64,000 bases of DNA, from contig NZ_JAGVQR010000001.1 in assembly GCF_018275325.1 (NCBI RefSeq), positions 1,612,001 through 1,676,000 of the forward strand, written 5' to 3'. Below the pieces are notes generated by a model that saw only the letters and a program-made list of their open reading frames with translations, was not told the origin of the DNA and ran no database searches. The stretch comes from Nocardioides palaemonis (GTDB taxonomy: Bacteria > Actinomycetota > Actinomycetes > Propionibacteriales > Nocardioidaceae). Shown here one piece after another: positions 28,449 through 39,698 of the stretch (its first letter is position 1; every line of letters begins with the position of its first letter). Made by a program: the position numbers and the translations under genes.

Positions 28449-28964
28449 GTGACGACGGAGCAGGCGTGGCTGGTGGCCACCACGGCAGCGGCCTCGGTGC
28501 TGGCGCTCGTGGCGCTGGTCGTCGGCCTGCGCGCCCGCACCCGCGCGGTCCGTGCCGAGGCCCGGGCCGACGCACTGGCCCGCGACCTGGCCGACCGTGT
28601 CGCGCTCCTGGAGTCACCCGTCACCACGGCACCTCCGGCCCCGGCCGGCGACGACGCCGCGACCTTCGTGATCACCGCGCTGCGGTCGGACGCCGAGGTG
28701 CAGCAGGCGGCGCGGGAGATCGACGGGCGGCTCTTCACCGACATCGTGGCGCGCGAGGCGGTCGTCGCGGCCGCGTCCTGGACCCACGGTGTGCGTCGCG
28801 CGCTGTCGGCCGAGAGCCGCAACCGGGTCCGCTTCCACGTGCGCCAGGAGACCAGGCGCGCCGGACGCGAGCGCCGCGCGGAGATGAAGCAGGCGCTGCG
28901 CGAGTTCCGTGCCCGCGAGCGGTCGGCGGGCCGTCCGGCCGAGGTCGGGGAGGACGTCGCCTGA
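28449..28964 (+). CDS. Membrane-anchored helical protein of unknown function
   Basis: 171 residues. One N-terminal membrane segment (LVATTAAASVLALVALVVGL), an Arg/Ala-rich helix likely to be coiled coil (RARTRAVRAEARADALARDL), a Pro-rich hinge and a basic helical C-terminus (RNRVRFHVRQETRRAGRERR). No catalytic motif recognised. In Streptomyces a DUF948 membrane protein occupies this position before DUF6167 and alaS; this protein has similar architecture but I cannot match the sequence. It overlaps the next gene by one base. Confidence 0.65.
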   Translation: MTTEQAWLVATTAAASVLALVALVVGLRARTRAVRAEARADALARDLADRVALLESPVTTAPPAPAGDDAATFVITALRSDAEVQQAAREIDGRLFTDIVAREAVVAAASWTHGVRRALSAESRNRVRFHVRQETRRAGRERRAEMKQALREFRARERSAGRPAEVGEDVA

Positions 28965-29271
28965 TGGGACGCCCTCTCTGGTTCGTCGCCGGGGCGGGGG
29001 TCGGGGTCTACGCCGCTGCCCGCGCCCGTCGCGTCGCGGAGTCCCTGACCGCCGACGGCCTGCGCGACCGCGTCCGCGGCTGGCAGGTCGGCGCCCGCCT
29101 GTTCGCCGAGGAGGTCCGCCAGGGCCACGACGAGCGTGAAACGGAGCTGCGGGAGCAGCTCGGGCTCCGACCTCATGGACTGCACGAGCTGGAACCTGGT
29201 TTCGAGGCTCCCCCCAGGGATGCACACCGCGCTCGCACCTCAACCACCGACGAGATGAAGGACCCCCACTG

Positions 29272-29272
<1 letters not shown>
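28964..29272 (+). CDS. DUF6167-like small membrane protein
   Basis: 102 residues. GRPLWFVAGAGVGVYAAARARR is a hydrophobic start followed by a basic turn, then an amphipathic helix (RGWQVGARLFAEEVRQGHDE, ETELREQLGL) like the DUF6167 proteins that precede alaS in streptomycetes. The C-terminal 20 residues (GFEAPPRDAHRARTSTT) are encoded by a REP element and resemble the HisS tail. TGA overlaps the alaS ATG, so the two are translated together. Function unknown. Confidence 0.65.
29198..29248 (-). repeat. REP-like element, copy 3, with a 15-base longer core
   Basis: Same ends as the 16437 copy (GGTTTCGAGGCTC and GCTCGCACCTCAACCACC on the plus strand) with a core of about 20 bases instead of five. 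It is 51 bases, still a multiple of three, and keeps the reading frame of the small membrane protein; alaS starts 23 bases further on. Confidence 0.6.
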
Positions 29273-31974
<2,702 letters not shown>

Positions 31975-31976
31975 GC

Positions 31977-32438
31977 GTGCGGTTCGGCGTACGGCTGGGC
32001 ATCGACCCGGGGGACTCCCGGATCGGTGTCGCCCGCAGCGACCCCTCGGGCTTCCTCGCCACTCCCGTGGAGACGGTGCGGCGGGGGTCCGGCGACGTGC
32101 GTCGGCTCGCTGCCCTCGTCGTCGAGCACGAGGCGGTGGAGGTCGTGGTCGGGCTGCCGCGGTCGCTCAGCGGCACCGAGGGCCCGGCGGCCGCCAAGGT
32201 CCGCGACTTCGCCGCCACGGTGGCGCGCCGAGTTGCACCCGTCCCTGTCAGGCTGTGTGATGAACGACTGACCACGGTCTCGGCCGAGTCGATCCTGCGC
32301 GAGCAGGGCCGGCGTGGGGCGAAACGGCGTGCCGTGGTCGACCAGGCAGCTGCCGTGCTGATCCTGCAGACTGCCCTCGACACGGAGCGGTCGAGCGGAC
32401 AGGCCCCCGGAGAGATCGTCGAGGTGAACGATGAGTGA
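31977..32438 (+). CDS. ruvX: Holliday junction resolvase-like protein RuvX (YqgF)
   Basis: 153 residues of RNase H-like fold: [19 protein letters not shown] with the first aspartate, [32 protein letters not shown] with D-E-R-x-T-T, and the late [12 protein letters not shown] aspartate. Implicated in pre-16S rRNA 5'-end processing and resolvase-like activity. GTG 31977 follows alaS by two bases and the gene overlaps mltG by eight, the alaS-ruvX-mltG order of actinobacteria. Confidence 0.92.
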   Translation: MRFGVRLGIDPGDSRIGVARSDPSGFLATPVETVRRGSGDVRRLAALVVEHEAVEVVVGLPRSLSGTEGPAAAKVRDFAATVARRVAPVPVRLCDERLTTVSAESILREQGRRGAKRRAVVDQAAAVLILQTALDTERSSGQAPGEIVEVNDE

Positions 32439-33600
32439 GCACCAGGCCCCCGTCGAGGACGACCGCGACGACGAGCCCTACGAGTACGTCCCCGGCGGCA
32501 AGCGGCGCAAGCGCCGCGGCGGCAAGGGCTGCCTGGCCGTCCTGGTCGCGATGGCGGTGCTCGTGGGCGGCTTCTACGTCGGGCTCACCAAGGGCGTGGA
32601 GTGGGTCTCCGACCAGTTCCAGGGCCCGGACGACTTCGCCGGACCCGGCACCGGCTCCGTGCAGTTCGACGTCAACGAGGGCGACTCCGTCGCGCAGATC
32701 GGGCGCAACCTCAAGGCCGAGGGAGTGACCAAGTCGGTCCAGGCGTTCATCGACGCCGCCGCCGGTGAGCCGGACTCGAGCGGCATCCAGGTCGGCGCCT
32801 ACGAGCTGAAGAAGGAGATGAAGGCCTCCGACGCGCTCGAGGTCCTCATCGATCCCGCGAACCTGATCGGCTTCCCGACCGTCACCATCCCCGAGGGCCT
32901 GCGCCTCACCGAGATCGTCTCGACCCTCGCCGAGGGCACCGACTTCTCCGAGGCGGCCTTCGACCGGGCCCTGCAGAAGCCCGACAAGATCGGGCTGCCC
33001 GACTACGCCGACGGCAACGCCGAGGGCTACCTCTTCCCGGCGACCTACGAGATCAAGCCCGGCATGAAGCCGCTGGCGATCCTCAAGATGATGGTGGCGC
33101 GCTGGCAGCAGGCCGCGGACGAGGCCGGTCTGGAGGAGAAGGCGGCCGAGCTCGGCCACACCCCGGGCGAGCTGATGATCATCGCCTCGCTCATCCAGGC
33201 GGAGGGGCGCGGCTCGGACATGCCGAAGATCTCGCGGGTCATCTACAACCGTCTCGACGGCCCCGGCGACAAGGGCGGCACCAACGGCACCCTCGGCATC
33301 GACGCGGCCATCGCCTACGGCCTGGGCCTGTCGCCCGGCTCCACCGAGCTGACGCCCGAGCAGCTGGCGGAGGACACGCCCTACAACACCCGCATCAACG
33401 CCGGGCTGCCGCCGACGCCGATCGAGGCACCCGGTGACGAGGCGATCGCCGCGGCCGCGAACCCGGAGGAGGGCGGCTGGTACTACTACGTCACCGTCGA
33501 CCTCTCCACGGGTGAGACGAAGTTCTACGAGACCTACGACGGGTTCCTCGAGGGCCGCGACGAGTACAAGGCCTACTGCGAGACGTCGGACCGGTGCTGA
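32431..33600 (+). CDS. mltG: Endolytic murein transglycosylase MltG
   Basis: 389 residues. Acidic cytoplasmic start, a basic [10 protein letters not shown] stop-transfer flank, one membrane segment ([19 protein letters not shown]), a LysM-like region ([18 protein letters not shown]) and the YceG domain ([47 protein letters not shown] with the catalytic glutamate, [24 protein letters not shown]). It cuts nascent glycan strands at the membrane. Downstream aroE begins after 31 bases. Confidence 0.92.
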   Translation: MSEHQAPVEDDRDDEPYEYVPGGKRRKRRGGKGCLAVLVAMAVLVGGFYVGLTKGVEWVSDQFQGPDDFAGPGTGSVQFDVNEGDSVAQIGRNLKAEGVTKSVQAFIDAAAGEPDSSGIQVGAYELKKEMKASDALEVLIDPANLIGFPTVTIPEGLRLTEIVSTLAEGTDFSEAAFDRALQKPDKIGLPDYADGNAEGYLFPATYEIKPGMKPLAILKMMVARWQQAADEAGLEEKAAELGHTPGELMIIASLIQAEGRGSDMPKISRVIYNRLDGPGDKGGTNGTLGIDAAIAYGLGLSPGSTELTPEQLAEDTPYNTRINAGLPPTPIEAPGDEAIAAAANPEEGGWYYYVTVDLSTGETKFYETYDGFLEGRDEYKAYCETSDRC

Positions 33601-33631
33601 ACGAGCGTCTGCACGGCGGGAGCGGCCGGGG

Positions 33632-34456
33632 GTGAGCGCGCGGCGCTGCGGCGTGCTGGGGGACCCGGTCGCCCACTCGCTGTCCCCGGTCCTGCACCGC
33701 GCCGGCTACGCCGCGCTCGGCCTCGACTGGCGCTACGACGCGCACCGGGTGCCGGCCGGCGGGCTGGCCGGGTTCCTCGACGGGCTCGACCCGGAGTGGC
33801 GCGGGCTGTCGCTCACGATGCCGCTCAAGCGCGAGGCGATGGCGCTGGCCGATCGGGTGACCGACCGCGCGCGGCTGGCGGGCGCGGTCAACACGCTGGT
33901 GCTGGCCGACGACGGATTCCTGAGCGGTGACAACACCGACCTGCCCGGCGCGGCGGCGGCCGTCCGCGAGCGCACGTCGTTGCCGCTGGCGTCGGCGGCG
34001 GTGCTCGGTGGCGGCGCGACGGCCACGTCGACGGGGCTCGCCCTGGCCGACCTCGGCGCACGGTCGCTGCGGGTGCTCGTCCGCGACCCGTCCCGGGCGG
34101 AGGAGACCGTACGCGCGCTGCGCGCGCACCCGTCGGGGCCCGAGGTGACGACCGGCGCACTCGCCGGCGACGACCCGCTCGACGTGGACGTCGTGGTCTC
34201 CACCGTCCCTGCCGTGGCACAGACCCCGGAGCTGGTCGCCAGGTGTGCGCCCGCGCCGGTCCTGTTCGAGGTGCTCTACGACCCCTGGCCCACGCCCCTG
34301 GCCGCGTCCGCCGGCGACCGCGTGCTCGTGGGTGGGCTGGACCTGCTGGTCCACCAGGCCGTGATGCAGTTCGATCTGTTCACCGGCCTGCAGGCACCGC
34401 TGGAGGCCATGAGGGAGGCGGGCGAGCGCGCGCTCGCCGGACGGAGCCCGACGTGA
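33632..34456 (+). CDS. aroE: Shikimate dehydrogenase (NADP+)
   Basis: 274 residues reducing 3-dehydroshikimate to shikimate. GVLGDPVAHSLSPVLHRAGY (substrate-binding serines), LTMPLKREAM with catalytic lysine, GDNTDLPGA with the partner aspartate, a glycine-rich cofactor loop AVLGGGATATST, and VGGLDLLVHQAVMQFDLFTG near the end. GTG 33632 is chosen by family start and a GGGGG-rich upstream tract. Stop overlaps the prepilin peptidase gene. Confidence 0.92.
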   Translation: MSARRCGVLGDPVAHSLSPVLHRAGYAALGLDWRYDAHRVPAGGLAGFLDGLDPEWRGLSLTMPLKREAMALADRVTDRARLAGAVNTLVLADDGFLSGDNTDLPGAAAAVRERTSLPLASAAVLGGGATATSTGLALADLGARSLRVLVRDPSRAEETVRALRAHPSGPEVTTGALAGDDPLDVDVVVSTVPAVAQTPELVARCAPAPVLFEVLYDPWPTPLAASAGDRVLVGGLDLLVHQAVMQFDLFTGLQAPLEAMREAGERALAGRSPT

Positions 34457-35178
34457 ACGACACCGTGCTCGCCTCGCTGCTGGCCGCGCTCGTCGCCGCC
34501 CTCGGGGGCCTGCTCGTGCCGTTCGTCCTCGCCCAGCTGCCCGAGCCCGAGCCGCCCTCGACACCGCTGCCCGAGGGGGAGACCCCGCCTCCGCCCTACG
34601 CCGAGCTGGCCGCCCGTCCCGGCCTGGGCTGGCGCTGCGCGGTGGTGGCCGGCGTGCTGGGCGGGGTGGTCGGCGCCACCCAGGGGCTCGTGTGGTCGCT
34701 GGTCTGGCTCGCCCCGCTGGTGCCGGTCGCGGTCGCCCTGGCCTTCGTCGACTGGCACACGCGGCTGCTGCCGCGGCGCATCGTCGTCCCGGCGACGCTC
34801 GCGGCGCTCGCCGCCGTGCTGGTCGTCGGCCTCGCCACGGACCAGCGTGACGCCCTGGTGCGGGCGGTGGTGGCGATGGTCGTCGCGCGGTCGTTCTTCT
34901 GGGTGCTGTGGTTCGTCCACGCGACCGGCCTCGGCTTCGGCGACGTGCGGCTCGCCGCCCTCGTCGGCCTGGTGCTGGGCTGGGAGGGCTGGGGCGCGGT
35001 CGCGCTGGGACTGTGGTCCGGCTTCGTGGCCCTCGGCGTGCCCGGCGTGCTGCTGGCGCTCGTGCGGCGTGACCTGACGCTGGTGCGCAAGGCGTACCCC
35101 TTCGGACCGGCGATGCTCGCCGGCGCCCTGGTGGGTCTCGTCTGGGGGACCGCGCTCGGCGCGCGTGTCTGGGGCTGA
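34453..35178 (+). CDS. A24 family prepilin peptidase, methylase domain absent
   Basis: 241 residues, about seven membrane segments. Catalytic aspartates of TadV/PilD peptidases lie in ALAFVDWHTRLLP and GLGFGDVRLAALVG (G-x-G-D). The N-terminal cysteine-rich methyltransferase domain of PilD is missing; a Pro/Glu-rich segment (LPEPEPPSTPLPEGETPPPP) stands there instead. It should cleave class III signal peptides of pilin-like proteins, but none is encoded nearby. Overlaps aroE by four bases and is 12 bases from aroC, a placement shared by many actinobacteria. Confidence 0.85.
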   Translation: MNDTVLASLLAALVAALGGLLVPFVLAQLPEPEPPSTPLPEGETPPPPYAELAARPGLGWRCAVVAGVLGGVVGATQGLVWSLVWLAPLVPVAVALAFVDWHTRLLPRRIVVPATLAALAAVLVVGLATDQRDALVRAVVAMVVARSFFWVLWFVHATGLGFGDVRLAALVGLVLGWEGWGAVALGLWSGFVALGVPGVLLALVRRDLTLVRKAYPFGPAMLAGALVGLVWGTALGARVWG

Positions 35179-35190
35179 GAGACTGGCGCC

Positions 35191-36369
35191 ATGCTCCGAT
35201 GGCTCACAGCAGGCGAGTCCCACGGTCCCTCGCTGGTGGCGATCCTCGAGGGGCTGCCCGCCCACGTCCGCGTCACGACCGACGACCTCGCCGACTCGCT
35301 GGCCCGCCGCCGCCTCGGCTACGGCCGCGGCGCGCGGATGAAGTTCGAGCAGGACCAGGTGCGGGTGCTCGGCGGCGTGCGCCACGGTGAGACGCAGGGC
35401 GGCCCGGTGGCGATCGAGGTCGGCAACACCGAGTGGCCGAAGTGGGAGAAGGTCATGTCGGCCGACCCCGTCGACCCGGTGGAGCTCGACGCGCTCGCCC
35501 GCAACGCGGCGCTGACCCGCCCCCGCCCCGGGCACGCTGACCTCGTCGGCATGCAGAAGTACGACTTCGACGAGGCACGCCCGATCCTCGAGCGCGCCTC
35601 CGCCCGCGAGACCGCCGCGCGCGTCGCGCTCGGCCGGGTGGCCTCCAACTTCCTCGAGCAGGCCGTCGGCGCGCGGATCGTGTCCCACGTCGTCTCGCTC
35701 GGCGGCGTGAAGGCGCCCGCGGGCGTCGTCCCCGGCCCCGACGACGTCGCCCGTCTCGACGCCGACGAGGTGCGCTGCCTCGACCCCGACGCGAGCGCCG
35801 CGATGGTGGCGCGCATCGACCAGGCCCACAAGGACGGCGACACCCTCGGCGGCGTCGTGGAGGTGGTCGTCCATGGCCTGCCCCCGGGCCTCGGCTCCCA
35901 CGTCCACTGGGACCGTCGCCTCGACGCGCGCCTCGCGGGCGCGCTGATGGGGATCCAGGCGATCAAGGGCGTCGAGGTCGGCGACGGCTTCGAGCTCGCC
36001 GACACGCCCGGCTCGCTCGCGCACGACGAGATCGTGTCGACCGACGAGGGCCTGCGCCGCACGTCCGGCCGTTCCGGCGGCACCGAGGGCGGCATGTCGA
36101 CCGGGGAGGCGCTGCGCGTGCGTGCGGCGATGAAGCCGATCGCCACCGTCCCGCGGGCCCTGCGGACCGTCGACGTCGCCACGGGCGAGGCCGCCGTCGC
36201 CCACCACCAGCGCTCCGACGTGTGCGCGGTCCCGGCCGCCGGCATCGTGGCCGAGGCGATGGTGGCGCTGGTGCTGGCCGACGCCGTCGTCGAGAAGTTC
36301 GGCGGCGACTCGGTCGCCGAGACCCGGCGCAACGCCGAGTCGTACCTCGACACCCTCCGGTTCCGGTGA
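35191..36369 (+). CDS. aroC: Chorismate synthase
   Basis: 392 residues. Signatures [20 protein letters not shown] (signature 1), the [20 protein letters not shown] site, [40 protein letters not shown] (signature near the C-terminus) and [15 protein letters not shown]. Converts EPSP to chorismate using reduced FMN. A GAGACT element six bases before ATG 35191 may act as a weak -10. Stop overlaps aroK. Confidence 0.95.
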   Translation: MLRWLTAGESHGPSLVAILEGLPAHVRVTTDDLADSLARRRLGYGRGARMKFEQDQVRVLGGVRHGETQGGPVAIEVGNTEWPKWEKVMSADPVDPVELDALARNAALTRPRPGHADLVGMQKYDFDEARPILERASARETAARVALGRVASNFLEQAVGARIVSHVVSLGGVKAPAGVVPGPDDVARLDADEVRCLDPDASAAMVARIDQAHKDGDTLGGVVEVVVHGLPPGLGSHVHWDRRLDARLAGALMGIQAIKGVEVGDGFELADTPGSLAHDEIVSTDEGLRRTSGRSGGTEGGMSTGEALRVRAAMKPIATVPRALRTVDVATGEAAVAHHQRSDVCAVPAAGIVAEAMVALVLADAVVEKFGGDSVAETRRNAESYLDTLRFR

Positions 36370-36875
36370 GCGCCGTGGCTCCCCGCGTGGTGCTCGTCGG
36401 CCCGATGGGGGCCGGCAAGACGACCGTCGCCGGCCTGCTCGGCGACGCCTGGGGCGTGCCGGTCCGCGACACCGACGCCGACATCGTCGCCACGAGCGGT
36501 CGCGAGATCGCCGACATCTTCGTGGAGTCCGGGGAGGAGCACTTCCGCGACCTCGAGGCGGCCGCCGTGACTGCGGCGCTGGCCGAGCACGACGGCGTCC
36601 TGGCCCTCGGCGGCGGGGCCGTGCTGCGCCCCGAGACGCGCGCGGCGCTCGCCGACGTGACCGTCGTGTTCCTGCGGGTCGGGCTGTCCGACGCCGTGCG
36701 CCGCGTCGGCCTCGGCGTCGGGCGGCCGCTGCTGCTCGGCAACGTGCGGGCGCGCATCAAGGCGCTGCTCGACGAGCGCACCCCGGTCTACGAGTCGGTG
36801 GCCGACCACGTCGTCGAGACCGACGGCCGTACGCCCGGCGAGGTCGCCGACGAGGTCCGCGAGCTGCTCGGATGA
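36366..36875 (+). CDS. aroK: Shikimate kinase
   Basis: 169 residues. Walker [16 protein letters not shown], substrate-binding [28 protein letters not shown] (R-x-L-E), [13 protein letters not shown] and the lid arginine in GRPLLLG. Phosphorylates shikimate with ATP. GTG 36366 overlaps the aroC stop and the aroK stop overlaps aroB, so aroCKB are translationally coupled. Confidence 0.93.
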   Translation: MSAVAPRVVLVGPMGAGKTTVAGLLGDAWGVPVRDTDADIVATSGREIADIFVESGEEHFRDLEAAAVTAALAEHDGVLALGGGAVLRPETRAALADVTVVFLRVGLSDAVRRVGLGVGRPLLLGNVRARIKALLDERTPVYESVADHVVETDGRTPGEVADEVRELLG

Positions 36876-37975
36876 GCCCCACCGACACCGTCATCCACGT
36901 CGGCGGCGCCTCGCCCTACGACGTCGTGGTCGGCCACGGCCTCGCCGACCGGCTGCCCGGGATGCTGGGGGAGTCGGTCCAGCGCGTCGCCGTGCTCTAC
37001 GCCGGCACCCTGGGGGCGCTCGCCGACCCGGTCGTCGACGCACTGGTCGAGCACTACGACGTGCTGGCGCTGGGACTGCCCGACGGCGAGCGGGCCAAGA
37101 CCGCACCGGTGGCCGCGGACTGCTGGGAGGCGCTCGGCGAGGCCGGCTTCACCCGGTCGGACGCCGTCGTCACCATCGGCGGGGGAGCGACCACCGACCT
37201 CGGCGGGTTCGTGGCTGCGAGCTGGCTGCGCGGCGTACGCGTCGTGCACGTGCCGACCACGCTCCTCGCGATGGTCGACGCAGCCGTGGGCGGCAAGACC
37301 GGCATCAACACCGGCGCCGGCAAGAACCTCGTCGGTGCGTTCCACGAGCCCGCGGGCGTGCTGTGCGACCTCGCGCTCCTGGAGTCGCTCCCGCGTGCGG
37401 AGCTCGTCGCCGGGCTCGGCGAGGTGGTCAAGTGCGGCTTCGTCGCCGACCCCGCGATCCTCGAGCTCGTCGAGCGCACCGATCCCGCCGCCCTCACGTG
37501 GGACTCGCCCGAGCTGCGCGAGCTGGTCGAGCGCGCGATCCGGGTCAAGGTCGACGTGGTCGTCGACGACCTCAAGGAGACCGGCGGGTCCGGTGGCCAC
37601 CCGGGCCGCGAGGTCCTCAACTACGGCCACACCCTCGCCCACGCGATCGAGCGCACCAGCGACTACGCGGTGCGCCACGGCGAGGCCGTCGCGATCGGAT
37701 GCGTCTTCGTCGCCGAGCTCGCGGCACGCGCCGGCTCGCTCGAGCCTGCCGTCGTCGAGCGGCACCGCGCGGTGCTGTCCCGGGTGGGGCTGCCCGTCGC
37801 GTACGACGTCGCCTCCTTCGACGACCTCCATGCGGCGATGAGGGTCGACAAGAAGGCCCGCGGCTCGCAGCTGCGCTTCGTCGTCCTCGACGACCTCGCG
37901 GTCCCGCGGATCCTGGCCGGCCCCGGCGAGGACGACCTGCGTGCGGCCTACGCGGCGCTATCGTCCGCCGGGTGA
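36872..37975 (+). CDS. aroB: 3-dehydroquinate synthase
   Basis: 367 residues, NAD+-dependent. Visible: PDGERAKTAPVAADCWEAL, the GGGATTDLGGFVAASWLRGV glycine loop, PTTLLAMVDAAVGGKTGINT, KNLVGAFHEPAGV, and zinc ligands in the AGLGEVVKCG glutamate and the NYGHTLAHAIE histidines. Converts DAHP to 3-dehydroquinate. Overlaps aroK at the start and the DUF402 gene at the end. Confidence 0.95.
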   Translation: MSPTDTVIHVGGASPYDVVVGHGLADRLPGMLGESVQRVAVLYAGTLGALADPVVDALVEHYDVLALGLPDGERAKTAPVAADCWEALGEAGFTRSDAVVTIGGGATTDLGGFVAASWLRGVRVVHVPTTLLAMVDAAVGGKTGINTGAGKNLVGAFHEPAGVLCDLALLESLPRAELVAGLGEVVKCGFVADPAILELVERTDPAALTWDSPELRELVERAIRVKVDVVVDDLKETGGSGGHPGREVLNYGHTLAHAIERTSDYAVRHGEAVAIGCVFVAELAARAGSLEPAVVERHRAVLSRVGLPVAYDVASFDDLHAAMRVDKKARGSQLRFVVLDDLAVPRILAGPGEDDLRAAYAALSSAG

Positions 37976-38766
37976 CTGAGGCTTCGGGGGACGAGACGGC
38001 CGTCAGCGAGTCCGGCGGCACCATGCAGCGGCTGACCGGTGCGGCGGCCCCGCGCGAGGTCGACCTGGCGGTGCTGGACGACCTGCGCCGGGCCGAGGGG
38101 GACGGACCGTGGCGCCCGGCCGGCACGAGACCGTTCCTTCCCGCGGGCGAGGTCGTCCAATGGCGCTACGGCCGACGCTGCGACCCGATGCGCGTGGTCC
38201 GCGACGACGAGCGCGGCCTGGTGGCGTGGCTGGCGAGCGACACCGAGGTGTTGTCGTCGGCGCCGGACGACGGGCTCGCGCTGCGTGACCGGCCCCTGGC
38301 GGAGCGGTTCCTCGGCGTGCGGGTCCCGACGCTGGGGCGGTGGCAGGGCAGCGGCATCCTCCGCATCGCGCCTACTGGGCGCCCATGGTCGGTCTGGGTC
38401 TTCCGAGAGGACGACGGCTCGCTGGCGGGTCACTACGTCAACCTCGAGCTGACCCACCGCCGACGCGGTGAGGAGACCAACACCCGGGACCTGGTCCTCG
38501 ACCTCTGGCTCGACGCCGACGACCGGCTCTGGCTCAAGGACGCCGACGAGCTGGGAGCCGCGGTGGACAGCGGAGTGCTCGGCGTCGCTCAGGCCGAGGA
38601 GATCCACGCGATCGCGGAGTGGGCGCGGGCCGAGGTCGTCGAGGGCGGCTCGTGGGTGCTCGACGAGGAGTGGACGACCTGGCGGCCGCCGTCCGACTGG
38701 ATCGCCCCGTCCCTCCCGGACAGCGACGACGTGCGCGCCGCGCGGAGCCGTACGCTCCCCTCATGA
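37972..38766 (+). CDS. DUF402 domain-containing protein
   Basis: 264 residues. N-terminal acidic stretch, then the DUF402 (FomD-like) barrel: WRYGRRCDPMRVVRDDERGL, WSVWVFREDDGSLAGHYVNL, TRDLVLDLWLDADDRLWLKD and a C-terminal helix ending in a Trp/Pro-rich tail. Some family members hydrolyse nucleoside or phosphonate diphosphates; no role in shikimate synthesis is known to me. GTG 37972 overlaps the aroB stop by four bases and its own stop overlaps aroQ, so it is fully embedded in the aro operon. Confidence 0.75.
   Translation: MTEASGDETAVSESGGTMQRLTGAAAPREVDLAVLDDLRRAEGDGPWRPAGTRPFLPAGEVVQWRYGRRCDPMRVVRDDERGLVAWLASDTEVLSSAPDDGLALRDRPLAERFLGVRVPTLGRWQGSGILRIAPTGRPWSVWVFREDDGSLAGHYVNLELTHRRRGEETNTRDLVLDLWLDADDRLWLKDADELGAAVDSGVLGVAQAEEIHAIAEWARAEVVEGGSWVLDEEWTTWRPPSDWIAPSLPDSDDVRAARSRTLPS
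38751..38756 (+). promoter_or_regulatory. -10 element TACGCT before aroQ
   Basis: TACGCT plus six bases reaches ATG 38763, so aroQ may also have its own leaderless promoter inside the DUF402 gene. Confidence 0.35.
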
Positions 38767-39203
38767 CCGACCGCACCCGGGTCCTCGTCCTAAACGGCCC
38801 CAACCTCGGCCGGCTCGGCCGCCGGCAGCCGGAGATCTACGGCTCCACGACCCACGCCGAGCTCGCGCACCAGTGCGTGGAGTGGGGACGCGAGCTCGGG
38901 CTCCACGTCGAGGTGCGCCAGACCAACCACGAGGGCGACCTGCTCGACTGGCTCAACGCCGCCGCCGACGACGTCGTCCCGGTCGTGCTCAACGCCGGCG
39001 CGTGGACCCACTACTCGCTCGCCCTCTGGGACGCCTGCGCCCAGCTGACCGCGCCGCTGGTCGAGGTGCACATCTCCGACCCGAAGCAGCGCGCCGAGGA
39101 GTTCCGCCACACCTCCGTCGTCGAGCCCCACGCCGCGCTGACCATCGCCGGTCAGGGGATCGACGGCTACCGCCAGGCGCTGGTGCACCTCGCTCCCCGC
39201 TGA
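38763..39203 (+). CDS. aroQ: 3-dehydroquinate dehydratase, type II
   Basis: 146 residues. RVLVLNGPNLGRLGRRQPEI with active-site tyrosine downstream (IYGSTTHAEL), RQTNHEGDLLDWL, LNAGAWTHYSLALWDA and VEVHISDPKQRAEEFRH with the catalytic histidines and arginines. Dehydrates 3-dehydroquinate. ATG 38763 overlaps the DUF402 stop; the TGA runs straight into the palindrome array. Confidence 0.93.
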   Translation: MTDRTRVLVLNGPNLGRLGRRQPEIYGSTTHAELAHQCVEWGRELGLHVEVRQTNHEGDLLDWLNAAADDVVPVVLNAGAWTHYSLALWDACAQLTAPLVEVHISDPKQRAEEFRHTSVVEPHAALTIAGQGIDGYRQALVHLAPR

Positions 39204-39389
39204 CTCGGCAGCAACTGCGCAGGAAAACCTGCCGAGTCGGCGCGAACTTCGCCGGGAGGACGCCGAGTCGGCAGTAACTTCGCCGGGGGCACGCCGAGTC
39301 GGCAGTAACTTCGCGCCGACTCGACGCGGTCGTGGTCGACTTTCTGCCGACTCGGCGGGGTCGTCAGAGATCTTCTGCCGACTCGGCGG
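39201..39389. repeat. Array of GCCGA(G/C)TCGGC palindromes, locus 2
   Basis: Six units over 189 bases, the first degenerate and fused to the aroQ stop. Units near 39231, 39262 and 39293 run in one orientation, the middle two about 31 bases apart with the flank (A/G)(G/C)(T/G)AACTTCGCCGGG; then, inverted, TTCTGCCGACTCGGCGG twice near 39346 and 39377. The palindrome core is the same as at 12842-13023 but the flanking sequence differs. The facing units could fold into a long hairpin ending aroQ transcripts. Confidence 0.75.
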
Positions 39390-39407
39390 ACGTGGGAGGC
39401 TGAGGGC

Positions 39408-39686
39408 ATGGACGACGGCGTCGAGGTCACTGCCCTGGCGATCAACGTCGCCGTCCCCGAGGACCTGCGGTGGCGCGACACCCGCCGCGACGTCGAGTTC
39501 GAGCTCCAGACCCTGACGATCCGGCTGCTGCCCGACGGCTCGACGGCGGCCAAGGCGTACGGCCGTCCCGTGGCCGGCGGTCGCGGCGGGTACGTCTCGT
39601 TCCCGGTCCCGGACCGGCCCGAGCTCGTCGCCCTGGTCGCGGCCGCGGCCGACGAGGCCGGGCGGCGCTGGAGCGCCCACCTCTGA
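39408..39686 (+). CDS. Small protein of unknown function
   Basis: 92 residues, mixed alpha/beta with no membrane segment: VEVTALAINVAVPEDLRWRD, an F-E-L-Q-T-L-T strand and a C-terminal helix (ELVALVAAAADEAGRRW). I do not recognise a family. GAGGCT six bases before ATG 39408 is a weak -10. The start lies 19 bases after the palindrome array, so the array may influence it. Confidence 0.6.
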   Translation: MDDGVEVTALAINVAVPEDLRWRDTRRDVEFELQTLTIRLLPDGSTAAKAYGRPVAGGRGGYVSFPVPDRPELVALVAAAADEAGRRWSAHL

Positions 39687-39698
39687 TTGGATCGGCGG

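Noticed and set aside
39687..39698. TTG start for the PhzF protein
   Set aside because: GTG 39699 fits the family start directly before LPFRQVDVFS; the four extra residues add nothing.
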